NCBI GenBank assembly: GCA_003669125.1
Contig: QWQF01000257.1
Location: forward strand, 1-49,813
From: Planctomycetota bacterium
Lineage (GTDB): Bacteria > Planctomycetota > Planctomycetia > Planctomycetales > Planctomycetaceae
Length of the DNA: 49,813 nt
Reading direction: 5' to 3'
Positions within the stretch are counted from its first letter, which is position 1; each line of letters starts with the position of its first letter. A program made the translations under genes and the position numbers. The notes below the pieces were generated by a model that worked only from the letters and a program-made list of their open reading frames with translations, was not told the origin of the DNA and did no database searches. This document shows, piece after piece, positions 1-8,633 of the stretch.

Positions 1-2
1 TG

Positions 3-1028
3 CTCGTTCTCTCGCTCATCGCGCCGGTCGTTCTGGTGCAGTCGCGGGTCTTGGATGATCCGCACTACGAACGGAGTCGCGAGCTGATCCAAGAACTGTC
101 TGCTCGGCCGACAGATTACTTGGCGACACCGTTTCCAGAGTGGTTTCAGTTTGTCGGACTTGCACGGTGGCATGAGGCCGGACGTTGGAAGTTGTCACCG
201 GGTTTGCTGAAGGTGGCGTTGGCGCTGTTCGGTTTGGTCGTCGGCGTGCGAAGCCGCTCGCGCCGGAGTTGGGCGCTGACGTGGTTGGCGATTTCGGTCG
301 GTGCGTTCGTGGGGTCGCTGGGATTGAATTTTCAAATCGCTGGCTGGTGTCCGTACGGGACTTTGCTGGACTGGTTCCCGACATTGGCTCGGTTGCGGAC
401 TCCGGCGCGGATGTCGGTGCTCGTGCAAATCGGCGTCGTATTTTTGGCGGCGGAAGCGCTGCGGTGGGGCTATCGGCGCGCTCGGATCGTCGTCGCCCGG
501 ACGCCTGTGTTCGGGCGTCCGGGCGTAGGCGTCCGGACTACGTTGTTCGCGTTGGGACTGTTTTGGTTGATCGGGCTTGCGGCCTGTTACGAGGTGCCTC
601 TTCGCCGGCAGAAGTTCGTCGAAGTGCCGTCGGCGAAAACTCAGAAAGGCTGGATCGACTGGCTGAAGAACAACACTTCCCAGGAGGCCGTGATCGCGCA
701 TGTCCCGTTCCCGAAAGGTCCGTTGCCCCGCGACTACGAATCTGAAGCCTGGGCGATGTATTGGGGGCTGTTTCATCAGCGGCGGATGGTCAACGGCTTT
801 TCCGGATTCTTTCCGGCCAGCTATCTGGAACTGAAAACTCAGATGCAGTCGTTTCCGGATGAGGCGTCGTTTGCGGGGTTACGTCTTCGTGGAGTCAGCA
901 TTTGCGTTGTCCAAGAGTCGTTTCTCGAGACGCATCCACTGCCAAGGCGACCGGAATCCTCGGCACTTTGGGAGCGTGTCTTTCGAGATCCTGACGCTGG
1001 AGTCGTACTCTTCCGGCTGCGTCCGTGA
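3..1028 (+). CDS. Membrane protein, C-terminal part (5' end outside window)
   Basis: The reading frame is open from the window edge, so only the C-terminal ~340 residues are visible; the GTG at 36 lies inside the frame and is probably not the start. At least three hydrophobic segments can be seen (around 200-260, 270-350 and 540-590 nt), separated by basic loops, followed by a soluble tail of about 140 residues containing LPRDYESEAWAMYWG and a conserved-looking NGFSGFFPASY stretch. This layout, several membrane spans followed by an extracytoplasmic tail, resembles GT-C type membrane glycosyltransferases (dolichyl-phosphate mannosyltransferase-like), but the catalytic N-terminal half is not in the window. 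The assignment is therefore only an inference. A GC-rich hairpin lies within the gene at 494-525. Confidence 0.7.
   Translation, partial: LVLSLIAPVVLVQSRVLDDPHYERSRELIQELSARPTDYLATPFPEWFQFVGLARWHEAGRWKLSPGLLKVALALFGLVVGVRSRSRRSWALTWLAISVGAFVGSLGLNFQIAGWCPYGTLLDWFPTLARLRTPARMSVLVQIGVVFLAAEALRWGYRRARIVVARTPVFGRPGVGVRTTLFALGLFWLIGLAACYEVPLRRQKFVEVPSAKTQKGWIDWLKNNTSQEAVIAHVPFPKGPLPRDYESEAWAMYWGLFHQRRMVNGFSGFFPASYLELKTQMQSFPDEASFAGLRLRGVSICVVQESFLETHPLPRRPESSALWERVFRDPDAGVVLFRLRP
494..525. repeat. Perfect 12-bp inverted repeat inside the first gene
   Basis: The arms CGCCCGGACGCC (494-505) and GGCGTCCGGGCG (514-525) are perfect reverse complements around an 8-nt loop. The motif GGCGTCCGG recurs directly at 528-536. 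The repeat encodes a charged loop between two membrane segments. It may be a palindromic mobile repeat tolerated in frame, but only this copy is seen in the window. Confidence 0.6.
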
Positions 1029-1195
1029 CCCTCGGCGGTCCAAGAATCTCCCTCGAATCGGTGGAAAGTTCTGTCTTTGGGAGGTTTAGCTGTTGCGAAT
1101 TGGGACGAAGTTGTCTGAAATCACGACCCATCAAAACTCGCCCCTTTCACTTGGGATGATCCGGTGGAAAGGGCAACCTTGCCGGAGGCCCAGGC

Positions 1196-4100
1196 ATGAC
1201 GATCGATTCTCGACCCGAAGTTTCAGAAATCGGTTTCGTTCATCGACTTATCGCTTCTACGCGGCGTCTGCTGCGAGCCACCTGGACTGCCACCGGGTTG
1301 GGAATCACGCTCGGTTTGGGGTTGCTGCTGCTCGTCGTCGTTTCACTGGCGGACGTGGCGCTGGCGTTCCGCGAGTGGCTGCGGCTGACCGGTCTGCTGT
1401 TGGTCGCCGTGCCGAGCGGTTGGGCGTTTTTGAACGGTGTGCTTCGGCCGTTGTTTCGGAAGATGACGTCACGGTTTGTGGCTCGGCGGATCGAGGCAAC
1501 GCTGCCGGGGATTCACAATCGTCTCGTGAGCGTTGTCGATTTGGACTCCGACAAGCAAAAGAAATTCTCGATGGCGTTCGTGCGGCGACTGATCGCCGAG
1601 GCGATCGAACGTGTCAAAAACTTCCGGCCGTCGGCGGTCGTGGACAAGCCGGCTCTGAAGCGAGCGGCTCTGTTCGCGTTGATTGGTGTGCTGGTTTTTG
1701 CGACGGCGCTGGGGATCTTCTCGGATCGAATGCCGACGGCACTGGCTCGGATCTTTTCGCCGTTTGCGGACATTCCGCCGGCGACGGGTGTGTTTTTCGA
1801 TGTGCTGCCGGGAACCACGAAAGTCCTTCGCGGTGAGCCGGTGGAATTCCTCGCGAAGGTTTCCGGTAAAAAGGTGGATCGCCTGCGGTTGGAGATGAAG
1901 CCCGTTGAAGGAGAGAGCGCCGGCAAAACGCTGTGGCACGAACTCCGTCCCGCTGCGGACGGCACCAATTGGACGTTCCGCTTGCCGGCCTACGACAGCT
2001 CGTTCGAGTACCGCCTTCACGGCGGCGGCACTTGGACCAAGTTGGCGAAGGTCACGATGCTCGAGCGGCCGCGACTGGTCGGCTTGCAGGCAGCGGTGCA
2101 TTACCAGACTTACATGCTGATGCCCGAACCGCGTGTCAATCCGCCGGACGTCGCCGACGTCACCGGCCCAGTCGGCAGCAACGTCGAAGTCACCGTCAAT
2201 GTCGAAGGGGACGCTTCGGTCGGCGAAATCCAATTGCTGCGCGAAGAATTCCAGAGCGTGCCTGTCGCGGATCGGCCGCTGCGCGTCTGGTTTGAGAATC
2301 AGTTTCCCAAGGGACACGTCGCCGAAGGCTCCGGGGTCTGGGGGCCGCAAGAAAAAGACCTCGATCCGAACGCTCCCGCGCCGAAGCGTGGAGCCGATCA
2401 GTCGGCGTGGGCCAAACGGCACTCACATCCGGCCGCGGCGGGTTTGTCGTACCACTTGTTCCATTCGGCCGCGACGTCGTTCGACGTACACATTGGCGAC
2501 GTGCTCTTCGCGGAAGTTTTCGTCGAAGCCAATCAGCCGGTCGAAGAGTTGATGCTGCAATTCCACGACGGCCAGAACTGGGAACGCCGAGCCTTCTGGG
2601 GCGCGGACAGAATCAACGTCGGCCAAAACGAAACCGCTAGCCGCCGCTGGGCCGGTGAACTGCCGAAGACTGGCGAGTGGGTTCGGCTCGAAGTTTCTGC
2701 TCGTGATTTGGATCTCGAAGGTCACTCGATCCGCGGCGTGAACTTCACGCAGTTCAGTGGTAAAGCTCTGTGGGGCCGAGTCGGAACGATGCCCGCAGCG
2801 ACTCGCGAAAGCCGCGAGTTCGTGGTCGCGGAAACGTATCCGATGAAGCTTAAAGAGCAGGAAGCGGACGGGAGCACGAAGAAGGAGTCCGCTTCGTCGA
2901 AACACTTCGCCGCCGTTCGCGAAGCGCATCGCTGGACTGGCACCTTTCCGATCAACGGCGATGGCTGGTATCGCGTCGAACTCAAGAATGAAATTGGTGC
3001 GGCCAATCTGCCGATGAAAGAAGCCCGCATCTCGTCTGTGCCGGACCATCCGCCGCAGATCATGATCGAGCGCCCCGGCCTCGATCTCGTGCTCAGCGAG
3101 CCGGTCAAAGTGCCGATCGTCATCGCGGCGTTCGATGATTTTGGACTCGGCGAGGTTGTGCTTTCCGTGCAACGCGGCGACGGCGGTTTCGTCAGTCGGC
3201 CGGTGAAGACGTACTCCGAATTGAAGCGAGCCGACACGTCGCTCGTGATGCTCGATCTTGTCAGCGAGGGAGTCAAGAACGGTGAAGTGCTGAAGTACCG
3301 CGCCGAGGTTCGCGACCGCAAAGGTCAATCGGCTCAGACGCAGGACTATCAAATCCGCATCGTGTCCAACGATCCGAATGCGGCTGACAAGCAGCTTGCT
3401 CAGTTGGAAAAGAAGGAAGAGGAGTTCGCCAAGAAGCTCGACAAACTGATCGAGGATCAGGCCAAGGTCCAAGAGAAGCTCGAAAAGATCGCCGAGAAGT
3501 CCGAACCGCTGACCGAGAAGATCGAAGCCGCTCAAGAGGCCGCCGAGAAAGCTGCCGACGCCGCTGCGGAGAAGGCCGAGCAAGCCAAGAAGGACGATCC
3601 GCAGGCCAAAGATCAGCCGAAGGATGCGCCGAAGGACCAACCCAAAGATCAACCGAAGGATCAGCCCAAACCGAAAGTCGAACCCGCCGCGAAGGATCAG
3701 CCGAAGCCGCCAGACGCCGCGAAGCCTCCGGAGCCGAAACTCGATCCAGCGGCGCAGCAGGAGTTAGCGCAGCTCAAGCAAGAGTTGGCTCAGGTCCAGC
3801 AGGAAGAGGTGAAGAACGCCGAAGCTGCCAAGCAGCTCAACGAAGATTTGAAGGAACTGGCGAAGGAAGCGGAGAAGCAGCAGCTTCTCCCGCCGGAGAT
3901 CCAACGCGAGATGGCCGCGCTTGCCGAAGCGTTCAAAGAGGCGGCGACCGAGCCGATCAAGAATCTCGCCGAAGAGATCAAGAAATCGGCCGATGCGAAG
4001 ACTCAGGATCCGAAGTTGGAAAAACTCGAAGCTCGCGCCGACCAGGTACAGGAGAATCTCGAAGCGTTGAAGAATCGATTCGAGGCGGTGCGTGAGGCTC

Positions 4101-5413
4101 AGAAGGACGCCAAGCAAGATGCCGAGATGGCGCTCGATGAATTGCATCGCGAGATGCTCAAGCAGTCGGGCGAGTTGACTGCTAGCGAACTCGAAGAGCT
4201 GCGCAAAGCGATCGAAGCGTTGCGAGAGAAGCTACAAAACCTCGCCAATGAGGAATCGCAGTTGATGGAGGCGACTCCGGATGCCCCTGAATCGAAGTTG
4301 CCGGAAATCGCCGCCAAACAACGTGACGTCGAACGCCGAGCCGACAAAGAACTCGCCAAGACGAAAGAGTTGCAGAAGCGAGACGACTACAAAGCGCTGA
4401 AGCAGAAGACTCAAAAACAGAAGCCGCAGAACGGCGAGACGCCGAACGATCCGACGAATCCAGAGCCAATGCCCGCAGACGATCCGCTGGCTGGCGACAA
4501 CCCGCCGGAAATGGCGACGACTCCGGAAGACTTCGGCAACAACGATGCTCCGATGCCGGACGCCGCAAAGCCGGACGACAACGGCGACGAGTTCCAACCA
4601 GCGATCGCCGATCCCGCCAAGCCGGCACCGAAGAAACCAAATGCCTCGAAGCCGACTCCGGCCAAGCCAGGCAAAGGCCAGCCGCAAGAGCCTCAAAAGG
4701 GAACTGACAAGCCGCAGGCGGCTCAGTTGAAGGATAAGCCGACTCCCGCCGAGCAACGTGAGAAACTCGCCGACCGCGAAGCCAAGAAGCTGGATCAGCT
4801 TCAGAAGGCAGACGAGAGTCTCGCGGCCGATCAACGTGCGCTCGATGAGTTGCTCAAGGAGATCGGCGAACTCTTGAATTCTGAGATGGCGGATAAGGGC
4901 GAGGGTGACGCACCGATGCCCGGCGAAGCGACTTCGCCGCAACAACCGCCAACACCGCCCAGCGGCGAACCGATGCCGGCTCAAGGTGAACCGACCGCCG
5001 ACGCTGAACAGGCTCCGCTGTCCGCCGAGAAGGCAGCCGAGTTGGCGCAGTTGCTCCAATCCGCGAAGGCTCAAAAGGCGATGCAGATGGCCGCGCGGTT
5101 GCAAGCCATGCAGGTCGGCGACTCCTCCGAGCAGCCGAACAAGGGCCAAAAAAATCCGAACGCTCCGCCACCGCCGCTCAAGTCGAATCCGAAACCACGC
5201 AGCGGTCTGGAAGGTGACAACTCCAGCCAGTTCGCGATGGAAGCGGCCCTGAAAGACCTCGACCCGGCGACTCGTTCGCTGATCCTCAAGATGCAACCGC
5301 GAGTCCGCGAAGAACTCTTGCAGAGCCTCCGCGAAGAAGGCCCGGAGGGTTATCAGCGATTCATCCGTGATTACTTCAAACGTCTCACGAAGGCGGGGCA
5401 ACCCACCAAATAG
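1196..5413 (+). CDS. DUF4175-like giant membrane protein with coiled-coil region
   Basis: This 1405-residue protein starts at ATG 1196, with GGAGG at 1184-1188 seven bases upstream. Two membrane segments lie near residues 34-58 and 63-84 and a third near 155-175. A long beta-rich extracytoplasmic region follows (to about residue 715). The rest is a highly charged coiled-coil region rich in Lys, Glu, Gln and Ala, broken by Pro-rich spacers that include tandem KDQP units near residues 800-825. The C-terminus ends in a short helical motif (DPATRSLILKMQPRVREELL). The arrangement matches planctomycetal DUF4175-type proteins, often found with MoxR/DUF58/VWA genes; here a VWA-type gene lies downstream. 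The molecular function is unknown. The coiled-coil half suggests a structural or scaffolding role in the cell envelope. Confidence 0.85.
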   Translation: MTIDSRPEVSEIGFVHRLIASTRRLLRATWTATGLGITLGLGLLLLVVVSLADVALAFREWLRLTGLLLVAVPSGWAFLNGVLRPLFRKMTSRFVARRIEATLPGIHNRLVSVVDLDSDKQKKFSMAFVRRLIAEAIERVKNFRPSAVVDKPALKRAALFALIGVLVFATALGIFSDRMPTALARIFSPFADIPPATGVFFDVLPGTTKVLRGEPVEFLAKVSGKKVDRLRLEMKPVEGESAGKTLWHELRPAADGTNWTFRLPAYDSSFEYRLHGGGTWTKLAKVTMLERPRLVGLQAAVHYQTYMLMPEPRVNPPDVADVTGPVGSNVEVTVNVEGDASVGEIQLLREEFQSVPVADRPLRVWFENQFPKGHVAEGSGVWGPQEKDLDPNAPAPKRGADQSAWAKRHSHPAAAGLSYHLFHSAATSFDVHIGDVLFAEVFVEANQPVEELMLQFHDGQNWERRAFWGADRINVGQNETASRRWAGELPKTGEWVRLEVSARDLDLEGHSIRGVNFTQFSGKALWGRVGTMPAATRESREFVVAETYPMKLKEQEADGSTKKESASSKHFAAVREAHRWTGTFPINGDGWYRVELKNEIGAANLPMKEARISSVPDHPPQIMIERPGLDLVLSEPVKVPIVIAAFDDFGLGEVVLSVQRGDGGFVSRPVKTYSELKRADTSLVMLDLVSEGVKNGEVLKYRAEVRDRKGQSAQTQDYQIRIVSNDPNAADKQLAQLEKKEEEFAKKLDKLIEDQAKVQEKLEKIAEKSEPLTEKIEAAQEAAEKAADAAAEKAEQAKKDDPQAKDQPKDAPKDQPKDQPKDQPKPKVEPAAKDQPKPPDAAKPPEPKLDPAAQQELAQLKQELAQVQQEEVKNAEAAKQLNEDLKELAKEAEKQQLLPPEIQREMAALAEAFKEAATEPIKNLAEEIKKSADAKTQDPKLEKLEARADQVQENLEALKNRFEAVREAQKDAKQDAEMALDELHREMLKQSGELTASELEELRKAIEALREKLQNLANEESQLMEATPDAPESKLPEIAAKQRDVERRADKELAKTKELQKRDDYKALKQKTQKQKPQNGETPNDPTNPEPMPADDPLAGDNPPEMATTPEDFGNNDAPMPDAAKPDDNGDEFQPAIADPAKPAPKKPNASKPTPAKPGKGQPQEPQKGTDKPQAAQLKDKPTPAEQREKLADREAKKLDQLQKADESLAADQRALDELLKEIGELLNSEMADKGEGDAPMPGEATSPQQPPTPPSGEPMPAQGEPTADAEQAPLSAEKAAELAQLLQSAKAQKAMQMAARLQAMQVGDSSEQPNKGQKNPNAPPPPLKSNPKPRSGLEGDNSSQFAMEAALKDLDPATRSLILKMQPRVREELLQSLREEGPEGYQRFIRDYFKRLTKAGQPTK

Positions 5414-5421
5414 AAACACCA

Positions 5422-5443
5422 CCGCGACTCTGAGTAGTCGCGG
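5422..5443. other. 8-bp perfect hairpin after the DUF4175-like gene
   Basis: CCGCGACT (5422-5429) and AGTCGCGG (5436-5443) flank a 6-nt loop, nine bases after the stop codon. No T-run follows, so this is not a typical intrinsic terminator. It could be a processing or attenuating hairpin, or a short palindromic repeat. Confidence 0.45.
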
Positions 5444-5513
5444 AAACACCACGGCAGGTCCCAAGGCACATGGAAGTCGCAATTCGCATGAAGTCTCTCA
5501 AAGGAACTCCAAG

Positions 5514-6002
5514 ATGGTAGAGCCACCACGGCCGGTGAGCGTTGTTTCGGTCGTCGCATTGAACGATCTGCATTTGCAACTCGACTTCGATGATGGCTTG
5601 AGCCGCACGGTCGATGTCACCCCTTACGTCCAGGGGCCGCATTACAAACAGATTCGACTCAGCGAGAAGTTCTTCAAGACGGCACATGTCGAGAACGGAG
5701 CCGTTGTTTGGGACAACGGCGTGATGGTCGATGCGGACTTGCTGCGCTACGGCCCGCCGAAGCCGCCCAAGCCCGAAAAGGTCAAGGCCGTGAAACCCAC
5801 CAAGCCAGCCAAGCCCGTCGCGAAGCCGAAGCCGAAAGCCAAACCGGTCATCGCGAAGCCCAAGGCGAAGGCTCCGGCAAAGAAGGTGGTCAAAGCAATC
5901 AAGCCCGCCGCGAAGCCCGCCAAAGCCAAACCCGTCGCGAAGCCTACCAAGGCCAAAGTAACTGCCAAGCCCGCCAAAAAAGTGGTCAAGAAAAAGAAGT
6001 AG
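5514..6002 (+). CDS. DUF2442 protein with Lys/Pro/Ala-rich tail
   Basis: The start is placed at ATG 5514 because AAGGA (5501-5505) sits eight bases upstream. Longer in-frame extensions overlap the previous gene and look non-coding. The product is 162 residues. Residues 1-80 resemble the small DUF2442 (NE0471 N-terminal-like) fold: a hydrophobic strand region (VVALNDLHLQLDFDDG), then VDVTPYVQGP and a DNGVMVDADLLRYG end. Residues 81-162 are almost entirely Lys, Ala, Pro and Val, in KP- and AKP-type repeats like the tails of histone H1-like or AlgP-like proteins. The basic tail suggests binding to nucleic acid or another polyanion; that is an inference. No signal peptide is present, so it is probably cytoplasmic. 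Confidence 0.8.
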   Translation: MVEPPRPVSVVSVVALNDLHLQLDFDDGLSRTVDVTPYVQGPHYKQIRLSEKFFKTAHVENGAVVWDNGVMVDADLLRYGPPKPPKPEKVKAVKPTKPAKPVAKPKPKAKPVIAKPKAKAPAKKVVKAIKPAAKPAKAKPVAKPTKAKVTAKPAKKVVKKKK

Positions 6003-6030
6003 CCCCACCTCGTGCTCGCAACAGAATTCG

Positions 6031-6109
6031 CAGGGACCGCTCATTCGCGCTAATCATCGCTAATTCGGTCAGGTCATTAGCGTCAATTAGTGAAGATTAG
6101 CGGTCTCTG
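6031..6109. repeat. Imperfect palindrome with TTAGCG/CGCTAA motifs
   Basis: The left half (6031-6065) starts CAGGGACCGCT and contains two CGCTAAT units. The right half (6076-6109) contains two ATTAGCG units and ends AGCGGTCTCTG. The halves are imperfect reverse complements over about 34 bases. The element fills most of the gap between the DUF2442 and VWA genes and looks like an intergenic palindromic repeat. Confidence 0.6.
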
Positions 6110-6144
6110 TTTTCTCTCCACGCTCCCCCACCGCCCACATTCCG

Positions 6145-8622
6145 ATGCTTTCACGCTTTCTACTACTGCTTGGAATTCACGAAGACGTCCTCAAACATTT
6201 GGACCGCGCGGAGTTGGTGTTTCAACGCGTGGAGGTGTTGTGGATCGGGGCGGTGCTGTTGTTGCCGTTGGCCTGGATGGTCTATCGCCGACAGAAGCTC
6301 AATTTACACACGGTCCCAAAGTGGTTGTTGGCGACGTTGTGCGTGACTCGCGTGTCGATCCTGGCATTGCTGTTTGTGGTCTTGTCGGGGCCGTATCTGC
6401 GGATCGATCACAAATTCGAGCGGAAGCCGATCGTCGCGTTCTTGTTCGATCACTCGCAAAGTATGCGACTGCCGGCGGGACCGTTTGAGACGGACGAGCA
6501 ATTCGCCGAAGCCGCTCGTGCGACGGGTGACGTGACGAGCGATGCCAGTGCGACTCCGTCAGCAATCGAAGCCACAAAAGGGGAGCCGAAATCCGGTGAG
6601 ACAACCGCGCCGCCGATCGTGGTCGATGCGGACACTCGTCTGAAACTGAATCGCCTGTCGCGCGCGGCGTTGTCGCAGACGGCGGTGCGAGTCGCGAACG
6701 AAAAACTGTTGAAGCCGCTCGACGGCAAATTTGATGTGCGACATCTGGCGTTTGCGCGGGATGTCGAGCCGTTCGTGTTCGATCCGACCAAGGCCGATCC
6801 GCAGCTGCCGGACGTCAACAGCGGGCCATCGTCGTGGCTGGGAAGCGTGGTGCAACACATCGTCGATGAGGCAGCGGGGCAGAAAATCGCGGGACTAGTC
6901 CTCTTCTCCGACGGTCAGAACACGGGCGGGCGGTCTCCGGCGGAAGCGGCCCGCGCGGCGGCTCAGGTGGGTGCTCCGATCTTCCCCATCCCGGTCGGCT
7001 CGCCGAAGCGGTTGCAGGACGTGTCGATCGTGGACCTCTACACGACCGGGCAAGTCTCGATCGGCGACACAGTGCGAGTCGCTGTGACGCTCGAATCGCA
7101 CGGCTTCAACAAGCGGCCGGTGAAGGTTGAACTAAAAGACGGCGACAAGGTGCTCGACACGAAAGAGTTGGTGTTGCTCGGCACCGAGCAGCAACAAACG
7201 GAATTGATCTTCGAGGCGAAAGAAGCGGGCGACAAATATCTGACGGTCAATGTGCCGGCGTTCGCCGAAGAGGCGGAAGAGTTGCGGGCCAACAACAGCG
7301 ACCTCGCGTTTGTGCGTGTCAGCGACGAGAAGCTGAAGGTGCTGCTGATCGACGGCCTGCCGCGATGGGATTTTCGATTCTTGAAGAACGACATCCGCCG
7401 CGACAACGGCATCAAGGGCCGCACCGGCGACGAACCAGAAGTCATCGCCGAAGCCGAATGGCGGCGAATGTCCAAAGAGGATCAAGCCGCGAAGCTGCCG
7501 AGCACCGTGAAGGAGTTGGCCGAGTATCACACGATCGTGCTCGGCGACGCTTCGCCGGACATCCTGCACGACGATTTTCGGAAAGCGTTGATTGAAGCGG
7601 TGCGCGACAAGGGTGTCGGTCTGATCGTCGAAGCGGGTCCGCGATTCATGCCGCAACTTTACGACCGCGAGTTTCAATCTCTGCTGCCGGTCGTGTTGAA
7701 GAACAATGCAGAGAATGGCATCGAGGCTCCCGCCTACAAGCCGTTCAAGATTGAGATCACGCCGGAAGGCTTGCTGCACGAATCGCTGCGACTGCACGAC
7801 GATCCGGGCCGCAACGTCCAGGTGTGGTCGCAGATGCCGACTTACTTCTGGGCCTCCGCCGTTGAGCGTCCGTCTCCCGCAGCGATCGTGCTGGCTCGCA
7901 ATCCGAGCCTCGAAAATCGTTGGGGCAAGCAGCCGCTGATCGCGTATCAGTTCGCCGGCAAGGGCAAGGTCGCGTTCCTCGGCATGGATGCGACATACTT
8001 GTGGCGGCAAAACGTCGGCGATCGATTTTTCTACAAGTTCTGGGGGCAAATGCTCCGCTTCGTCGGCCGCATCGATGATGGTTCCGACAAAAAGGAAAAT
8101 CGTCTCCTCGTACGACCCGTTCGAGTCCAACCGGGCGAGTCCGCCGAGATCGAACTCTTCGCCTTCACCGCAGACAACCAGCCGCGCACCGACGCGACGA
8201 TGAAAGTCAGCACCCTCGGTCCGACCGGTTCGCAGATGGTGGAGCTTGTCGCCGACAAGTTCGTGAAGGGCCGTTTCACCGGCAAGTTCTCGCCGAAAGA
8301 CACCGGCGAGCATCGAGTGCTCTATCAGCCGAACGATTCGCCGAAGACGATCGAGGGTAAGTTGCGAGTCATGCCGTCGTCCGAAGAGCTGCGTGATCCG
8401 AACTTGAATCGTCCATTGCTGGAGACGCTCGCTAGCACGACCGGAGGCAAGGTGATTTCAATTGCCGACCTCGCGTCGCTGCCAGAGCTTTTCAAAGGTG
8501 AGCCGATGCTGATCGAAGTCCACCGCGAAGCCAGCATCTGGGACAACTGGTTCACGTTGCTGCTGATCACGCTGATTTATGGGGTGGACGTTGGGCTTCG
8601 TCGGTTGAGTGGCTTGAGCTGA
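6145..8622 (+). CDS. VWA / glutamine-amidotransferase-like membrane protein
   Basis: The product is 825 residues. Two hydrophobic segments near the N-terminus (about residues 32-48 and 60-85) precede a von Willebrand A-like domain. Its metal-site motif is D102-H-S104-Q-S106, a DxSxS match. The domain continues through KIAGLVLFSDGQNTGG. Residues ~370-620 (VLLIDGLPRWDFRFLKNDI, then a VLGDASPD segment and GLIVEAG) resemble the class I amidotransferase-like fold seen in planctomycetal VWA membrane proteins. A last membrane segment lies at about 803-820. There is no clear Shine-Dalgarno sequence before ATG 6145. The gene is probably translationally coupled to the next one, because GAGGAGG overlaps its stop codon. 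It likely acts in the cell envelope with the upstream DUF4175-like protein; the substrate is unknown. Confidence 0.85.
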   Translation: MLSRFLLLLGIHEDVLKHLDRAELVFQRVEVLWIGAVLLLPLAWMVYRRQKLNLHTVPKWLLATLCVTRVSILALLFVVLSGPYLRIDHKFERKPIVAFLFDHSQSMRLPAGPFETDEQFAEAARATGDVTSDASATPSAIEATKGEPKSGETTAPPIVVDADTRLKLNRLSRAALSQTAVRVANEKLLKPLDGKFDVRHLAFARDVEPFVFDPTKADPQLPDVNSGPSSWLGSVVQHIVDEAAGQKIAGLVLFSDGQNTGGRSPAEAARAAAQVGAPIFPIPVGSPKRLQDVSIVDLYTTGQVSIGDTVRVAVTLESHGFNKRPVKVELKDGDKVLDTKELVLLGTEQQQTELIFEAKEAGDKYLTVNVPAFAEEAEELRANNSDLAFVRVSDEKLKVLLIDGLPRWDFRFLKNDIRRDNGIKGRTGDEPEVIAEAEWRRMSKEDQAAKLPSTVKELAEYHTIVLGDASPDILHDDFRKALIEAVRDKGVGLIVEAGPRFMPQLYDREFQSLLPVVLKNNAENGIEAPAYKPFKIEITPEGLLHESLRLHDDPGRNVQVWSQMPTYFWASAVERPSPAAIVLARNPSLENRWGKQPLIAYQFAGKGKVAFLGMDATYLWRQNVGDRFFYKFWGQMLRFVGRIDDGSDKKENRLLVRPVRVQPGESAEIELFAFTADNQPRTDATMKVSTLGPTGSQMVELVADKFVKGRFTGKFSPKDTGEHRVLYQPNDSPKTIEGKLRVMPSSEELRDPNLNRPLLETLASTTGGKVISIADLASLPELFKGEPMLIEVHREASIWDNWFTLLLITLIYGVDVGLRRLSGLS

Positions 8623-8633
8623 GGAGGTGTTCG

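Noticed and set aside
3600-3700. Tandem KDQP repeats considered as a DNA minisatellite or CRISPR-like array
   Set aside because: They are short degenerate in-frame codon repeats within a low-complexity linker, with no regular spacers.
5422-5443. Hairpin considered as a rho-independent terminator
   Set aside because: No T-run follows on either strand.
4232-5482. 416-codon minus-strand frame inside the DUF4175-like gene
   Set aside because: It is a Leu/Arg-rich mirror of the Gln/Glu/Lys-rich coiled coil; no start signal.
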